64,000 bases of DNA. Origin: Trichosporon coremiiforme (taxonomy: Eukaryota > Basidiomycota > Tremellomycetes > Trichosporonales > Trichosporonaceae). Position numbers and translations under genes: made by a program. Below are positions 43,147 to 54,598 of this stretch, one piece after another; positions within the stretch are counted from its first letter, which is position 1, and each line of letters starts with the position of its first letter. The notes under the pieces were generated by a model. The model was not told the origin of the DNA. It did not search any database and saw only the letters and a list, made by a program, of their open reading frames with translations. The DNA is taken from assembly GCA_039545355.1 (NCBI GenBank), contig BCJJ01000005.1, forward strand, positions 1 to 64,000, in the 5' to 3' direction.

Positions 43147-43296
43147 TCTATCCCCATGTCCGCACAGGCTGCATTCTTACAGCAGAAGGACACGGGGAGG
43201 AAGGCAGAGTAGCCCGTGGAGATGGCCTGCATGGAGGGGTCATGGAGGTATCATTGACGAGGCACGGGGAGCTGACCAGAGCGCCTGTTCCACGCA

Positions 43297-43322
43297 GCAT
43301 TCTTCGAATCATGTCACCGTCG
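43297..43322 (+). repeat. tRNA-Ser 3' fragment 2
   Basis: A more diverged copy of the same 3' end (GCATTCTTCGAATCATGTC then ACCGTCG), 175 bp beyond fragment 1. Confidence 0.6.
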
Positions 43323-44061
43323 CTCTCTGGAATCTATGATACCTGTGCATCATTCAAGTCCCTCAGTTTGGTCTGGAGGGTATTTTCTATGTTGTGAAGG
43401 TGGTTGAGGAGAGGAGCTGGACAAACGGGACGAGTGCGGGGATTTCCGGTATGACGATGACACCGCTGCGTGCTCTTGCTCACTCTGTGACCCACAGCAG
43501 AGTTCAACACGGATCTCCGGCGGAATGCAGGTTCTCAATTACTTGCTTCCAAACTCAAGCATAGCGCACTTGTGGATCTGGCACATTCATCTGCGGATGT
43601 CCAATGTGGAGCTCACAACGCGGGGCCGCATGTGAATCGGCATCGCTTCACACCGCTATTCCGCTGAACTAGGGGGGAGGCGGAGTCATCGTGCGGGCCT
43701 CGTGAGGATGAAACGCCGAGCGCCGAGATGGCAACTGACGAAGCCCAGGTGGCCTACCGATCACCACCCACTGACATGCAGATGCATGCACGATCGGAAT
43801 TCAGGACAACGAAGCGCCGCACAGGTGTGCCGCTGCGTCACACCGGTCTGATGGTCCGCCATCTACGTTGCGCCGCACAGCGAAGGCGGGCCCGCGATAT
43901 GCCCTATGGAGCCGCGATCTTTGAAGCGGTTCGGCGATCGTTTAGGTGTTGCTGCGATGCTGCGGTCTCGAAGTTGACAACAAGCTACTTAAGAGACAAC
44001 TGAGAAGTGCAGACCGACTTCAGTCTATCCACTCAAGTCTACCACAGCAAACGCAACAACC

Positions 44062-44802
44062 ATGTACGCTTCGCTCCTCACCGTCCTTCTGGCCGCCAGT
44101 CTCGGCTCGGCGCGCACGATTACCGTCAAGAACAGCTGCAAGGACACCATCTGGCCCGCGATGTTCACGCAGGATCCCTCTCAGGCGCCCAAGCACCCGA
44201 CGGGCTGGGTGCAGAAGCCCGGTCAGGTTGTCTCCTTCGCCGTTCCCGACGTGTGGAAGGCGGCGCGTATCTGGGGCCGCACGCACTGCAACTTCGACGG
44301 GACCGGGTGCAAGTCCGGTGACTGCGGTGGGCTGGAATGCAAGCCCGGTGTGACTGGCAAGCCTCCTGCTTCGCTGGCCGAGTTCACGCTGCAGACCTCC
44401 GACGGGCCGGACAACTACGACATCTCGCTCGTGGATGGCTTCAACCTCCCCGTCAGCATCACGCCGAGCCGCGGCGACTGCCCCGCGCCCAAGTGCGTGA
44501 AAGACCTGAACCCCGGCTGCCCTGCCGAGCTCAGGCCAAAGGACGGCGGCGACGGCTGCCTGTCGCAGTGTCAGGTTGATGCGCTCGCGGGCCACGCGGA
44601 CAACAATCCCAACTGCTGTTCTGGCAGCCACGACAAGCCCGAGACCTGCCCCAAGTCCGGCGTCAAGTATTACGAGTACTTCAAGGGTGGGTGCCCGAAC
44701 GCGTACGCTTATGCGTACGATGAGAAGAGCGAGAGCGCCCTCTGGACGTGCGATGGTAGCAAGGGACTGAGCGACTACACGGTCGAGTTCTGCCCCTCGT
44801 AA
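44062..44802 (+). CDS. Thaumatin-like protein, secreted
   Basis: A single-exon gene of 246 residues. The signal peptide MYASLLTVLLAASLGSA is followed by RTITVKNSCKDTIWPAMFT, the family start. Cysteines are abundant and spaced as in the thaumatin fold. RTHCNFDGTGCKSGDCGG, YDISLVDGFNLPVSITP, GCPAELR and the end ALWTCDGSKGLSDYTVEFCP are characteristic. Fungal members bind or cut beta-glucans; some inhibit other microbes. It is likely exported through the secretory pathway. Neighbours give no further hint. Confidence 0.92.
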   Translation: MYASLLTVLLAASLGSARTITVKNSCKDTIWPAMFTQDPSQAPKHPTGWVQKPGQVVSFAVPDVWKAARIWGRTHCNFDGTGCKSGDCGGLECKPGVTGKPPASLAEFTLQTSDGPDNYDISLVDGFNLPVSITPSRGDCPAPKCVKDLNPGCPAELRPKDGGDGCLSQCQVDALAGHADNNPNCCSGSHDKPETCPKSGVKYYEYFKGGCPNAYAYAYDEKSESALWTCDGSKGLSDYTVEFCPS

Positions 44803-45469
44803 GCCTCCGCACGGACGGCAGATGGTGTCTCAGCCTGGGTCGGGGGGGGCAGTCACCTCCTCCAGTCCTGACTGCCCTGTTATGGCGTAGTTAATGTTGA
44901 ATAGCCTTGCCAAAGCGGAAGATCCAAATGATGCAAGAAGTGTCCCCTCATGGCTGCATGCATACGGCTAATCGTGCTGCCCTCCACGTGTCAGGATGTG
45001 GAGCATGTGGTGCTTGTGCTGGTAGGATTCCACGGAAGGTCAGCAATCAGTCTCACCCGAAAAAAAAAAGTCTTCGCACATCACGATCAACATTGACGTC
45101 ACAGATTACAAAAGCTCACTGTGACGTCGGCCGTTCCGGCCGGCAGCTCCTGCGGCGCGGTCTGCAATGTGCGCGGCAACACCCAGACTTTCCGGCTTCT
45201 GCACGTCTGCTGAATCATAAACTTAGGATGCAGGAACGGTAGCCAACCATGAGCCGTGCTGGGTTGCTTTTCCCGCCGGGCTGGCGAGACATGTGGAGGC
45301 GGCTACGGTGGCCGAGTGAGGCGCGAGTGGAGGCGCGGGTGGAGGCATGTGGAGGCGGCTACGGTGGCCGAGGGGCGGCGTGGGTGGAGAGTGGTTGATC
45401 CGTGTCCTATAAAGTCGGAGCTGTTCCCAAGCCCACGTACTCACTCCCGCACAACACAGCACACAAAAA
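44803..45469. promoter_or_regulatory. Promoter region of the alcohol dehydrogenase
   Basis: A 26-bp GGCTACGGTGGCCGAG-containing unit occurs twice, at 45291-45316 and 45347-45372, 56 bp apart. TATAAA follows at 45408-45413, 57 bp upstream of the ATG. The duplicated unit has the position of an upstream activating site. No gene lies in the rest of the spacer. Confidence 0.55.
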
Positions 45470-46668
45470 ATGAGCACACAGAAGATCGGAGCCTGGGTCG
45501 GTCAGGACGCCAAGGACGCGAGCGAGGGCAACCTCTCGTTCCAGGAGATCGACAGCAAGAAGTGGGAGGAGACTGATGTCGATGGTGAGTCACAAGCCTC
45601 AAACGCCGCCACCGTCCCCCGGAGCTGAGCGTTCTGGGACGACCAATCCAACTACCCACCCTAGACCGCCTCCGCTAACACTCCCCAGTCAAGGTGCTCT
45701 ACTGCGGCATCTGCGCGACGGACATCGGCGGTCTGCAGGGACACTACGGCAAGTTCTCCGAGTCTGACCCGACCGTGTGCGGACACGAGATCGTCGGCGA
45801 GGTCACGAAGGCCGGCTCGCAGTCCGGACGCAAGGTAGGCGAGCTCGTCGGCATCGGGTACCAGACGGACTGCTGTGGCACGTGCGGGATGTGCAAGAGC
45901 GAGAACCCCGACTGCTGCTCGCAGCTCGTGAACACGATCGCTGGCCCGTACAAGCGCGACGCCGTCAAGGGGCAGCGCGCGTACGGTGGATTCGCGAAAG
46001 CGTGGCGCGGCCCGGGACGTTTCGCGATTCCGCTGCCTGAGGGTGTCGATGCGTCTTCTGCTGGCCCCCTGTTCTGCGGTGGTATCACGGTCTTCACGCC
46101 GCTGCTGAAGTGGGGCGCGGGCAAGAGCCGCAAGCGTGTCGGTGTCGTCGGTATCGGCGGCCTGGGCCACATGGCTCTCCAGTTCGCCTCTGCCATGGGC
46201 GCCGAGGTCACTGCCATCTCGCGCTCGGACCGCAAGAAGGCCGACGCCCAGAAGCTCGGTGCGAAGTACTTCATCGCCACGGGCAACGACACGGGCAGGG
46301 CGTGCGAGACGCGCGCGGGCTCGCTCGACCTCATCATCTGCACCATCAACCCCTCCAAGCTCCCGGTGCAGGAGTACTTGCAGCTCCTGGCTCCGGAGGG
46401 CGTCTTTGTCATCGTCGGCATCCCCGAGCAGCCTCTCAGCTTCTCTGGCCTGCCCCTCGTGGCCAAGAACGTTGCCGTGGCCGGCTCGCACATCGGATCT
46501 CCCGACCAGATCACCGACATGCTCAAGTTTACCGTCAAGCACAACATCAAGCCTTGGGTCCAGAAGTACAACATGGACGACATCAACCAGGCCCTCAAGG
46601 ACTTTACGGCCGGCAAGCCCGAGTTCCGCTTTGTCCTCGTCAACACGGACAACGGGGGCAAGCTCTGA
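45470..46668 (+). CDS. Zinc-dependent alcohol dehydrogenase, cinnamyl/ADH6 type
   Basis: NADPH-type medium-chain alcohol dehydrogenase of 364 residues. VLYCGICATDIGGLQGHYGK contains the catalytic-zinc Cys and CGHEIVGEVTKAG the His-Glu pair. DCCGTCGMCKSENPDCC supplies the four structural-zinc Cys. GVVGIGGLGHMALQFASAMG is the Rossmann loop, followed by a basic SRSDRKKADAQKLGA typical of NADP specificity. The gene has a 104-nt intron (45585-45688) after DVD. The stop is TGA at 46666-46668. Such enzymes reduce medium-chain or aromatic aldehydes. No lesion was found. Confidence 0.92.
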
Positions 46669-47711
46669 GCGGGCTGGAATAGTCAGTGGGTGAACAAAAT
46701 GTAGCTTCTAGTATGCAGCCTTAGAGACCTTGACGGTGAGCGGCGAAGTAAGATTCATTTGCACATTACTACTTATCCAGCTCTTTTCCTTACGTGACCA
46801 TACTTCGCTGACCCCTCCGCATACTTTGCTAACTCTTAGAGGTCTCCTGTACCTCACAGCACAGCGCAAAGAGGCGGTCGTCTTTCGAGAGAGTCGGCGC
46901 CCCACTGAGGGGCATGACAAATACAGGTCAGCACCTGCCAAACCCCTCCTCTCGGCGTTGTCTCTTTCTCTTGCCGTTCGTTTCATGGCTCCCAACCTCT
47001 AACCGAAGATGCAGCGTATCTCTCTCGGGTCCCTACCCAAACTCGCCCAAACTCGCTGTAGAAATCTAGACTGCCCGAGGCCCAAGCAACGATGTTGCTC
47101 GTAGGGTGGCTAGACTTGAACTGATCAACAGAGAATGTGGTTGCATAGATGGCCAGATGCCCACTTATATATCTACAGGCAGCTAGAGAACAATGAGACT
47201 AGCTGCAGACTACTCGGAAGATGTCGTACAATGCCAGGCGCCGAGGCCGGCGCCGAGAATGCGTGTAAGAAGCTTGTTGAGCATGTTCTCACCCAGAACA
47301 ATAGAAACATTGAGAACGGGGGTGCGGACTAGGAGGGTCGAGCACCGGAGTACGGGCCGAGTGCCGTGCGAGGCACGTGGGAAAGGAATCACATGATTTC
47401 CAAAAACTCGCTGTTGGGATATGGAAAAACGGGAATTAATTACTATTGTTGAAGGCTGGGTCGCTTGATGCGCGAGTAACGAGGTTACTGGCAGCACGAC
47501 CTAGACGGGACTGATCAATTGGTTGGGAGGTGAATGCATAAAATGGCCAGGAGGCCGTCTATATACAATAAGGCGGTGACGACGTGGCAGGCAAGAAATC
47601 ACGTGATTTCCAACATACTATTAGGCTGCTGGACCGCTTATATGCTAATTCCAACAACTCGCGTTCAGCGTCGGCCCCTCTCAACGCTGATTTCGCCAAA
47701 CTTACAAGCAA
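46669..47711. other. Intergenic region with CACGTG palindromes
   Basis: No gene recognised. A perfect 16-bp palindrome, GAAATCACGTGATTTC, lies at 47595-47610. An imperfect relative (GGAATCACATGATTTCC) lies at 47395-47411, 200 bp away. Other blocks (CTAGAC...ACTGATCAA, ATGGCCAG, TATATA) also recur, as in an old duplication. Confidence 0.55.
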
Positions 47712-47820
47712 GGCGTTGTGGCGGAGTGGTTAACGCGGTTGACTCGAATGGTCTTTCCTCGGAAAGGGATTCAGGAATCAACTTCCTTCGGGAGCGCATG
47801 TTCGAATCATGTCAACGTCG
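47712..47820 (+). tRNA. tRNA-Ser(CGA) with intron
   Basis: Almost the same as the gene at 42798, with the same acceptor stem, D-arm, variable arm and T-arm. The anticodon loop begins CTCGAA, giving CGA. The intron (about 28 nt) has a CTTTCC/GGAAAG hairpin. A TTTTT terminator follows. Together the two genes read UCU/UCC and UCG codons. Confidence 0.9.
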
Positions 47821-48651
47821 TATTTTTCCCTTTTGTGTCCTCGCACTGAGGGCATTCTTTTCAAGGAGACAGATGCAGAAATATCAAGGAACTCAAGTGG
47901 AGGAGAGAGAGAAGACGTGCGGTGTGCTAAGGAGGGGACGGGGCGCAGTGGAGGTGGCAGGGGGGCGCGGAGGGCGCAACTCGCACCCACCCGGGCTCAG
48001 AGTTGGAGGAGACGGACGCCTCCAATGAAGATGCGGATGCGTAGGCTCGGATGCGTAGGCTCAGCGAGCAAGAGCAGTCAGGGCGTCCGAGTTCAATGTT
48101 GGACGTCAGTGCGTATCGGTCTGTGCCGCAGTCTAGATCTCGAGCACGACCGAGACTTGGACCACGAGACCCTCAGTGCCTGCGGTGTGCCTGTCCTTGC
48201 CTGTCCCCCAGCGCTGGAACCGCCCTCCCACCTGCTGGCACAGTCACGAGGCGCACAGCCCATGTTCCAGTCCATGTTCCTACGCTCAGTAACACGCACA
48301 AGCGGCGTCCGCGTCCTATGTCTCGCCCTCAAGTTATTTCTGGCCAAATCACCTCGCCAGGTCGCCGCATGTCTATCTCGCTATCTGTGCATCGATAAGC
48401 TGCCTTGTTATCCCCGAACGCACTTCCGCTGACGCTTTGGGTCCTGGTCCGTGTCAACGGAAGCAACTCCCCCACTCGGCTGTGTCCCCCACCCGACAGA
48501 ACTAGCCGAAACACAGCTTCCGCGGCCCACGTGTGCGCTCATTCACTAGGCACCTCACCATAATAGTTAGGAATTGAGGCATTGAGACAGGAGCCAAGTA
48601 AAGGTCGTCACATTCATAAAACATAATAGTACAGAGGTACATCCGAAAGAA
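47821..48651. other. Spacer, no gene recognised
   Basis: Several open frames but none with protein-family features. It is the 3' side of the next minus-strand gene. Confidence 0.5.
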
Positions 48652-50513
48652 TCAAAGCACACCCACCGCGGCCAAGATGGCATCGGGCGCCCGCGCCGGA
48701 TCGCATTTGGCGCCGAGGTAGTAATGCGCCCACGCGTCTGCGTCGGCTGGGCTCAGCGTGCGGATCTGCGACGCCGAAGTCAGGGCCTATGGAACCTGTT
48801 AGCATGATTTCCGAGACGATTCGGGCCCTTCGCGCCCTGCGGGCCGGCGGCAGGAGATTGCATGGAGTTCGGGTTCGAGCTGTTCCGACCCTCTCGAGAG
48901 GGCTGAATTTCGCTCCGCCATCCGCCGAACCCGGATATGCATGGAGGGAGAAACTTACGACTAGAGGAGGCGCCGGTAACGTCGGCAGCACGGGCAGGAG
49001 GGGGATGCCGGCAGCGTGGCAGGCGCGGTTCATGTGTCTGCCATTAGCTATGAAGTGTCAATGACGAAGCATGAGATACTCACGCAGCCATGAGCGCGTC
49101 GACCATGACGTCGCGGGGACTCTTCCCCTCAATCTCCAGTTTCGCGATGCGCTCCTTCTCCTCTCGCTCCTCGCGCTCGCGCTGTTCGCGGTCGCGCGCC
49201 TTCTGCGCGAGCTTGCGCGCCATGCCCGGGTCAACTTCAGGCGCGCATGAGAGGGGGATGAATCCCCCGAGACTGGACTGGGTCGCGCGGGGCCCGAGTT
49301 CGAGCACAGGGATGGCAGGGGACATGCTCGCGCTGGCTGGCTCGGAGCCATAGTCGTCCATGCTCATCTCGAAGCGCGAGCTGAAGTAGTCGCCGCTCAG
49401 GTGCGAGTGATCGAACTCGCCCTGGCGCGCTGAGGGGGGCGGCGTGTGCGAGAGGTGCGCGGGGACGCGCGGGTGGTGGTGCTCGAGGTCGAGGTCGTCC
49501 TCGAGGTCAAAGTGCACGCTGCGCACTGGCGACACCTGCGCTGTCGGCGAGGGCAGAGGCGGCAGCATGGTTGGCTTCAGGATCGGCGCTGGCGGGCGCA
49601 CGGGGGAGAAACCACCCACACCACCCATAACGAGCGGCGAGAGGGCGCCCTTCGGCACACCCGCTGACGGCACGGTTGTGACTGACGCGACCTCGGGCGG
49701 CGTGATGGGTTCGGTAGCCGTAACAGGCATAGTCGTGACTGGCGCCATGGTGGTGACGGGCGCGACGGAGAGCGGCGGCATGGTCGTGACGGGGTTGAGG
49801 GAGAAGGCGGCCATGGGTTTGATAAGCGGCGCGAGCGGCGTGTCGGGAGACGACGACGCGGAGCTGAGGCCTAGCACGGCGCTCTTCCACTCCTCGACCT
49901 CGCTGCGGCCTAGCGGGCCTGCATTGGCGCAGAGTTTCAGCACCTCAACGACGGCGCTGTGGGACAGCGGCAGGGGCAACCCGCCGTGCAGCTGGTGCAG
50001 GATGGGAAGCTCGTTGCACGTCGAGAACTGCGGGGACTCGAGGATCTGGTCTGGGACTGGGACGATTGTGAGCATGGCGACGGGTGACGGAGCGGTGGCG
50101 GGAGGGTTGGGAGGGGATGCGTCTAGCGGTTCTAGCAGGTCCAAGTCGGAGGAGGACGAGGAGGATGACGCGCTCAGTGGCGGCAACGATGGCGGAGAGG
50201 GAGGGGAGAGGTGAGGCGGGCGTGGGCGGTGGTAGCCCAGCGCGAGCCGTTGGAGGTTGCGGTCGAGAACGTGTGCTGCGAGGTGCGCGGTGCGTTGTTT
50301 GGATGCGGTGAGGGGGCGGGCGAGGGAGGTGCACAGGGATCGATGTGGGATGCAGGGAGGATATATGCTGAGTGATGAGTTGCTTGAGTGGTGGGGTGAG
50401 GGTACGCAAGGGGGTATCGAGAGTGTAGCGGGTAGTGAGTAGTCACTATAAGAAATGGGATGAGAAACAATCGAGAGAAGGGGCGCGGGGGGATGGATCA
50501 GAAATGTGAACAC
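48652..50513 (-). CDS. Proline/serine-rich protein of unknown function
   Basis: Three exons are inferred: to 49084, 49037-48959 and 48786-48652. The reading frame is open from 50513 but the true start is unclear. Coding character is strong from about 50330 (AAHVLDRNLQRLALGYHRP). The central part is Pro/Ser/Thr-rich with repeats of VTTMPP/VTTMAP. Near the C-terminus a charged coiled-coil-like stretch (MARKLAQKARDREQREREER) leads to SPRDVMVDALMAA, then HMNRACHAAGIPLLPVLPTL and a tail DADAWAHYYLGAKCDPARAP. I do not recognise the family. It may be a basidiomycete-specific regulator or scaffold. Confidence 0.6.
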
Positions 50514-52339
50514 TTTCGGGGGGGCGGGTGATCGATGGTGCGTGTCAGCGAGTGATAGTTCCGTAGCTGTTGCGCCCCCTAGAAGTGCAGAATAGACAGT
50601 CGGTTGCTGTCATGCCTGTGCCAGCTGTGCCGCGGATGCGGTATACGGACCCGGGCAAGTGGAGCATCAGGTGACCGGCCGGGTTCGGTTGGGACGATTG
50701 TTGCTCTCGACTTGACAGTACAGAAAAACCGTTGGCCACCCACCCGCCCTGGAAAAGAGGTTACGCCATGGACGCCACCCGGTATCTCTCGCCCCCTCTC
50801 CCTAGTCCTCGCATCCAGCGGCCTAGCGGAGCACCGACGAGACCCGGCTGGCCGTTGCGCAGAGCCACGGGGCTTACGGGGCTTACGGGGCCCATGCGCT
50901 CGGGGCCTGTGCGCGGTCCATTGTGGATGCACTGACGGTGAGCGTGGTGCGCGGTTACGGTGCGGTGCGAGACCGACGACACCGGAAGGGCAAGGCGAGT
51001 GAGTCCTAAACACGGGCTCATCTGACGCAAGCAGTTGCCGCCGGCGGTTGCGGTAGCCGTGCCGCCGGCTCAGGCGGTATCGATAAGCGGGTGTGTCCAC
51101 GGTGGATCAGCGGATGCTTCCGTGGGTACCGTGGGTCATTCTCGGAAAACCCAGGCATTACTTTCGACAACTCATTACGACATCCCGACGGCGCAGATCT
51201 GCATCCCAAGGGCACAAAAGCACGCGTGGTCAGTGATCAGTTCTCCTCTCGTCACCACCGACATCACAGCTCACGAGACCATGCAACCGATAATTTCAGC
51301 GTTCCTGCGATTTGGCTGCATTCGATTGGCATAACCTCAACGCGGAGCATCGATAGTGCCGAAACGTGCCTTGGCGTGCCTCTCGATCTTGCCCAGAGGA
51401 ACAACTTACCGAGCTCCGGAATCAAATCAGCCGCGATACCAAGCACTTCAAGAGGCGAGTTGTCCATTTCGGAAAGTGGCACAGGAATAACTTTTGCTTT
51501 CTCGGCGCCCCGCGTGGCTTGTTGCCCAGGCTCTGGCTTGGCTTCTCGCACCAACCGTACCACCTTCGGCCGGCACTAGACAGACCTGTATGCATCACGT
51601 GACACTCTTCCGGCACGGACATGAACCCGATGCCCGCAGCTAGCGTTCCTGCAACGGACTAGAAGCTGATGATGTCAGCGGGATGACTAGGTGCGTCCGT
51701 GCATGTCTGACATCTGAGATGGCCTCAAGCCCTGGTACCCATCCGACCCGATGCCGACTGGCCGCGGTACGTAAACAATCAAGGTTCATGAGCCAGTCAC
51801 TCACTCACCCACCCCGCGTCTTCCCGTCATGTTCGTGTCCGCTGGCGACAGCAACCGACTACCCAGAGTGGATTGGATGCTGTGGCTGCCTGTATTGCTG
51901 CTCGTCAACTCCCGGACACGGATTCATGTCTTCCTTGGCATGCATTCTCATGCACATGCCATGCCCTCTTTGCTGCGACCTTCCCAAGTGACGCTCCCAT
52001 TCGCTGACGTCTGGTTCAAGGTTCACTCCTGCGAGCCCATCGTACAAACGCCGGACAGAGGTTGCAAATACCAGCCAGTCATATTACCTTCACTGTTACA
52101 AACTCAAAATACATGTGATGGCGAGCCATGCTCGCTTGCTGCTACGACATTAATTGTAAACAGGCGACCGTGTACACTGATCGACGTGTATCCATGCCAC
52201 AGTCTGTATGCTGCGTGTCGTGTCCTCCTCCTCCCTCCTATGCGTGTGTGTGCGTGTATGAATGCTGCTGCTGGCTGTTGCTTTGTTGACAAAAGAATAG
52301 AGAGAGAGAGAAAAGAGGCGATGATGGAAGAAATCGACA
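50514..52339. other. Long spacer upstream of 48652-50513 and 3' of the homeodomain gene
   Basis: About 1.8 kb with no recognisable gene. A GA-rich stretch (GAGAGAGAGAGAAAAGAGG) near 52301 lies close to the 3' end of the homeodomain gene and may be in its 3' untranslated region. Confidence 0.5.
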
Positions 52340-54598
52340 TTAGACATTGCTTTTGTTAGGCTCGTAATCCCCCGTTCCGTTGATGAAGTTGGCATAAGCT
52401 TGATCGTCGAAGAACTCGCTGCAGTCACCAACAGCCTGCGTGTATTGCTGCTGTGGTTGCGGGTTGTGCTCCGGCAACGGCTCGGGGAGGTTCGGGTGGT
52501 CGTGGTTCGGGAAGGGGAAGTTGTGGTTCGGAATCTGTGATGGCGGGGGCATCATGCGCGACGGCGAGTCCGTGTCGTTAGACGCAGCCGACGAGTAGCT
52601 GCTGTCAGGGCCAGGAATGTAGGGACCGCCGCCCATATTGCCGTTCGGGTGCTGCTGGTGCTGAGGCGGAAGCTCGTAGTTGACACTGTCCAGCCCACCC
52701 GGCTGATACTGGGCGGCAGCGAGGGGTGATGGCCGGGTCAGGTGAGAGGCCGATGAGACACCGCTCGGGTGCGAGATGCCGAGCATTCCAATGTTCTTCA
52801 GCAGATCGGCCGGAGCAGACGCTCGTCGGATGTCCGGATCGAACCCATCAGGCGTGTACTGCCACGGCTCCAGGTCGCTTCCGCCTTCCGTTGTGCCCTC
52901 AGTCACAGTCGAAGCGACACTAGTGACACTGTTGACACTGGCGATCGACCCTAATCGGCCACGCTGCAGAGCCATGAAGATCGACTGCGGGTCATCGCCG
53001 ACGGGCGTCGAAGACGCCGATGTCGGCACGGACTCGGTAGACGGCGTCGTACCGAAGGAGAACGACGGGTTGGGCAGGGGCGAGTTGGGCGCGAATGGCA
53101 TGCCAGGGTTGAGGTAAGAGTCGTTCGGCACATGCAGGAACGAATCCGCGGGCGGCGTAACGAACGTGACAGGAACGTCCTGGGATTCCTGGTCCTTGAT
53201 GGGTGTGAGCGTCGAGGCCGTCGTGGGGGGGTTGTTCGTCTCGGAGAAGTTGACGTTACCGACACGGGGAGGGGCGAAGACGGTCGTGGACATGAGCTGA
53301 GCACCTCCGGGCATGGAAGCGCGACGCAGCGTGTTGTTCCTCATGGCGGTGAACAGTAAAGCGGGCGGCATCCGGTTATTATTCGGAGAGACCTTGGGGC
53401 TCGCCAGTGGCCGGGCAGCGCCAAGGCCCTCCTCGTGCTGCGTAATAATCTGCGTCGGATACGGCTGGCTGTTTCGTCGCGCAGCAGCGGCCATACCGAG
53501 AGGCGAGTTGTGACCGCCAGGGCTGTGGGGCGATGTCGCCGAGAAGCGCTTCGCCTGTAACGCAACAGCATTCGCAGATTCTCCTCCAGCAAGCGACACT
53601 CGTCGTCCCATGTTCAGCTTGTCCGGCGAGGGCAGCAGCGTCGGCGGAGGGACATGAGGCTGCTGCTGAGGAGACGGCTGAGGCTGTTGAGGCTGCGGCT
53701 GGGGCTGCTGTTGCATCTGCGGCTGGGGCGGCGGCGGCATCTGCTGCTGCTGTTGCTGTTGTTGTTGCTGCTGGGGCTGAGGCTGTTGGGGCTGCTCTGG
53801 CCGCTCTTTGGTCTCGTTAGCCTGGGGAACGGGCGGCGTAGGAGGCTTCGACTCGGACTTGGACTTGTCGTCCTCGTCCGACTTGCTCGTCTCAGTCGAG
53901 GTCGTCGTCGCTGCCTCCGCTTTGGCCGCCGCTTCCTTCTCTGCGGCCTCACGGGCCTTCTCCTGGTTCTTGATCTTTGCGCGACTGTGGGGTCAGCTGC
54001 GTACGACAGGCCCAACGTACCGGTTCTGGAACCAAACTTGAACATTACGTTTGGTGATTCCTAGCTGTCCGGCCAACCATTCTCGGACCTGGTTGTCTGG
54101 CCGGGGGTTGATGTTGAACCAGTGCTCGAGAACACGGAGCTGCTCCGGCGTTGTCCGTCGTCGATGCTTGACTTCAAGGTTGCCGTATAGCACGGCTCCT
54201 CCAGTTTCATCAAAGTCTTCCTCCCATTCTCCTCCCATCGGCGCTCCAAACCGGTAATTGGCAACATGTGTAACCATCTGCGGGAATCCAGGCTGAGGCC
54301 CCATCGCAGGGTAGTAGGCTGGGTAGGCTTGAGCGGGGACCGTGTACTGGGCAGGGGGCATGAAGCTCTGCGGCATCTGAGCAGCCATCGGCATCGCGGG
54401 CTGCTGCTGGAAGTGCACCTGCGGGATGCCCTCGACGGACTCGCGCATGGTCGGCTCTCCTCCGTAGCCGTTCACTTGCACGGGCATCTGCATTTGGGGT
54501 GGCTGCTGGGGCTGCTGCTGAGGCGGGATCCCCGGCTGGCCCATGGTCGCGTACGCGACCTGCTGTCGGCCGTCTGGGGTGAACCCGACTTGCTGCAT
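52340..54598 (-). CDS. Homeodomain transcription factor with polyglutamine
   Basis: A 740-residue nuclear DNA-binding protein. The first 140 residues are Gln/Pro/Met-rich. The homeodomain runs near 143-199: RRRTTPEQLRVLEHWFNINP, RPDNQVREWLAGQLGITKRN and VQVWFQNRRAKIK, with the WFQNR helix 3. A 36-nt intron (53985-54020) splits the Arg pair of QNRRAKIK. A basic Ala/Glu region, a polyQ tract of about ten (CAG/CAA at 53738-53775) and a long Ser/Pro-rich, low-complexity C-terminus follow, ending YEPNKSNV with TAA at 52340-52342. Such fungal factors control development or mating-related and stress genes; the targets are unknown. Confidence 0.88.

Larger units (their letters stand above)
42908..44061. 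other. Gene-free region with tRNA-Ser 3' remnants
   Basis: No protein gene recognised. Two degraded copies of the tRNA-Ser 3' end lie at 43122-43146 and 43297-43322 (listed separately). The right end is the promoter of the thaumatin-like gene; no clear TATA box is seen there. Confidence 0.55.

Noticed and set aside
53530..54064. Leu- or Ala-repeat frames opposite the homeodomain gene
   Set aside because: They are the antisense and shifted readings of the CAG/CAA polyglutamine tract.
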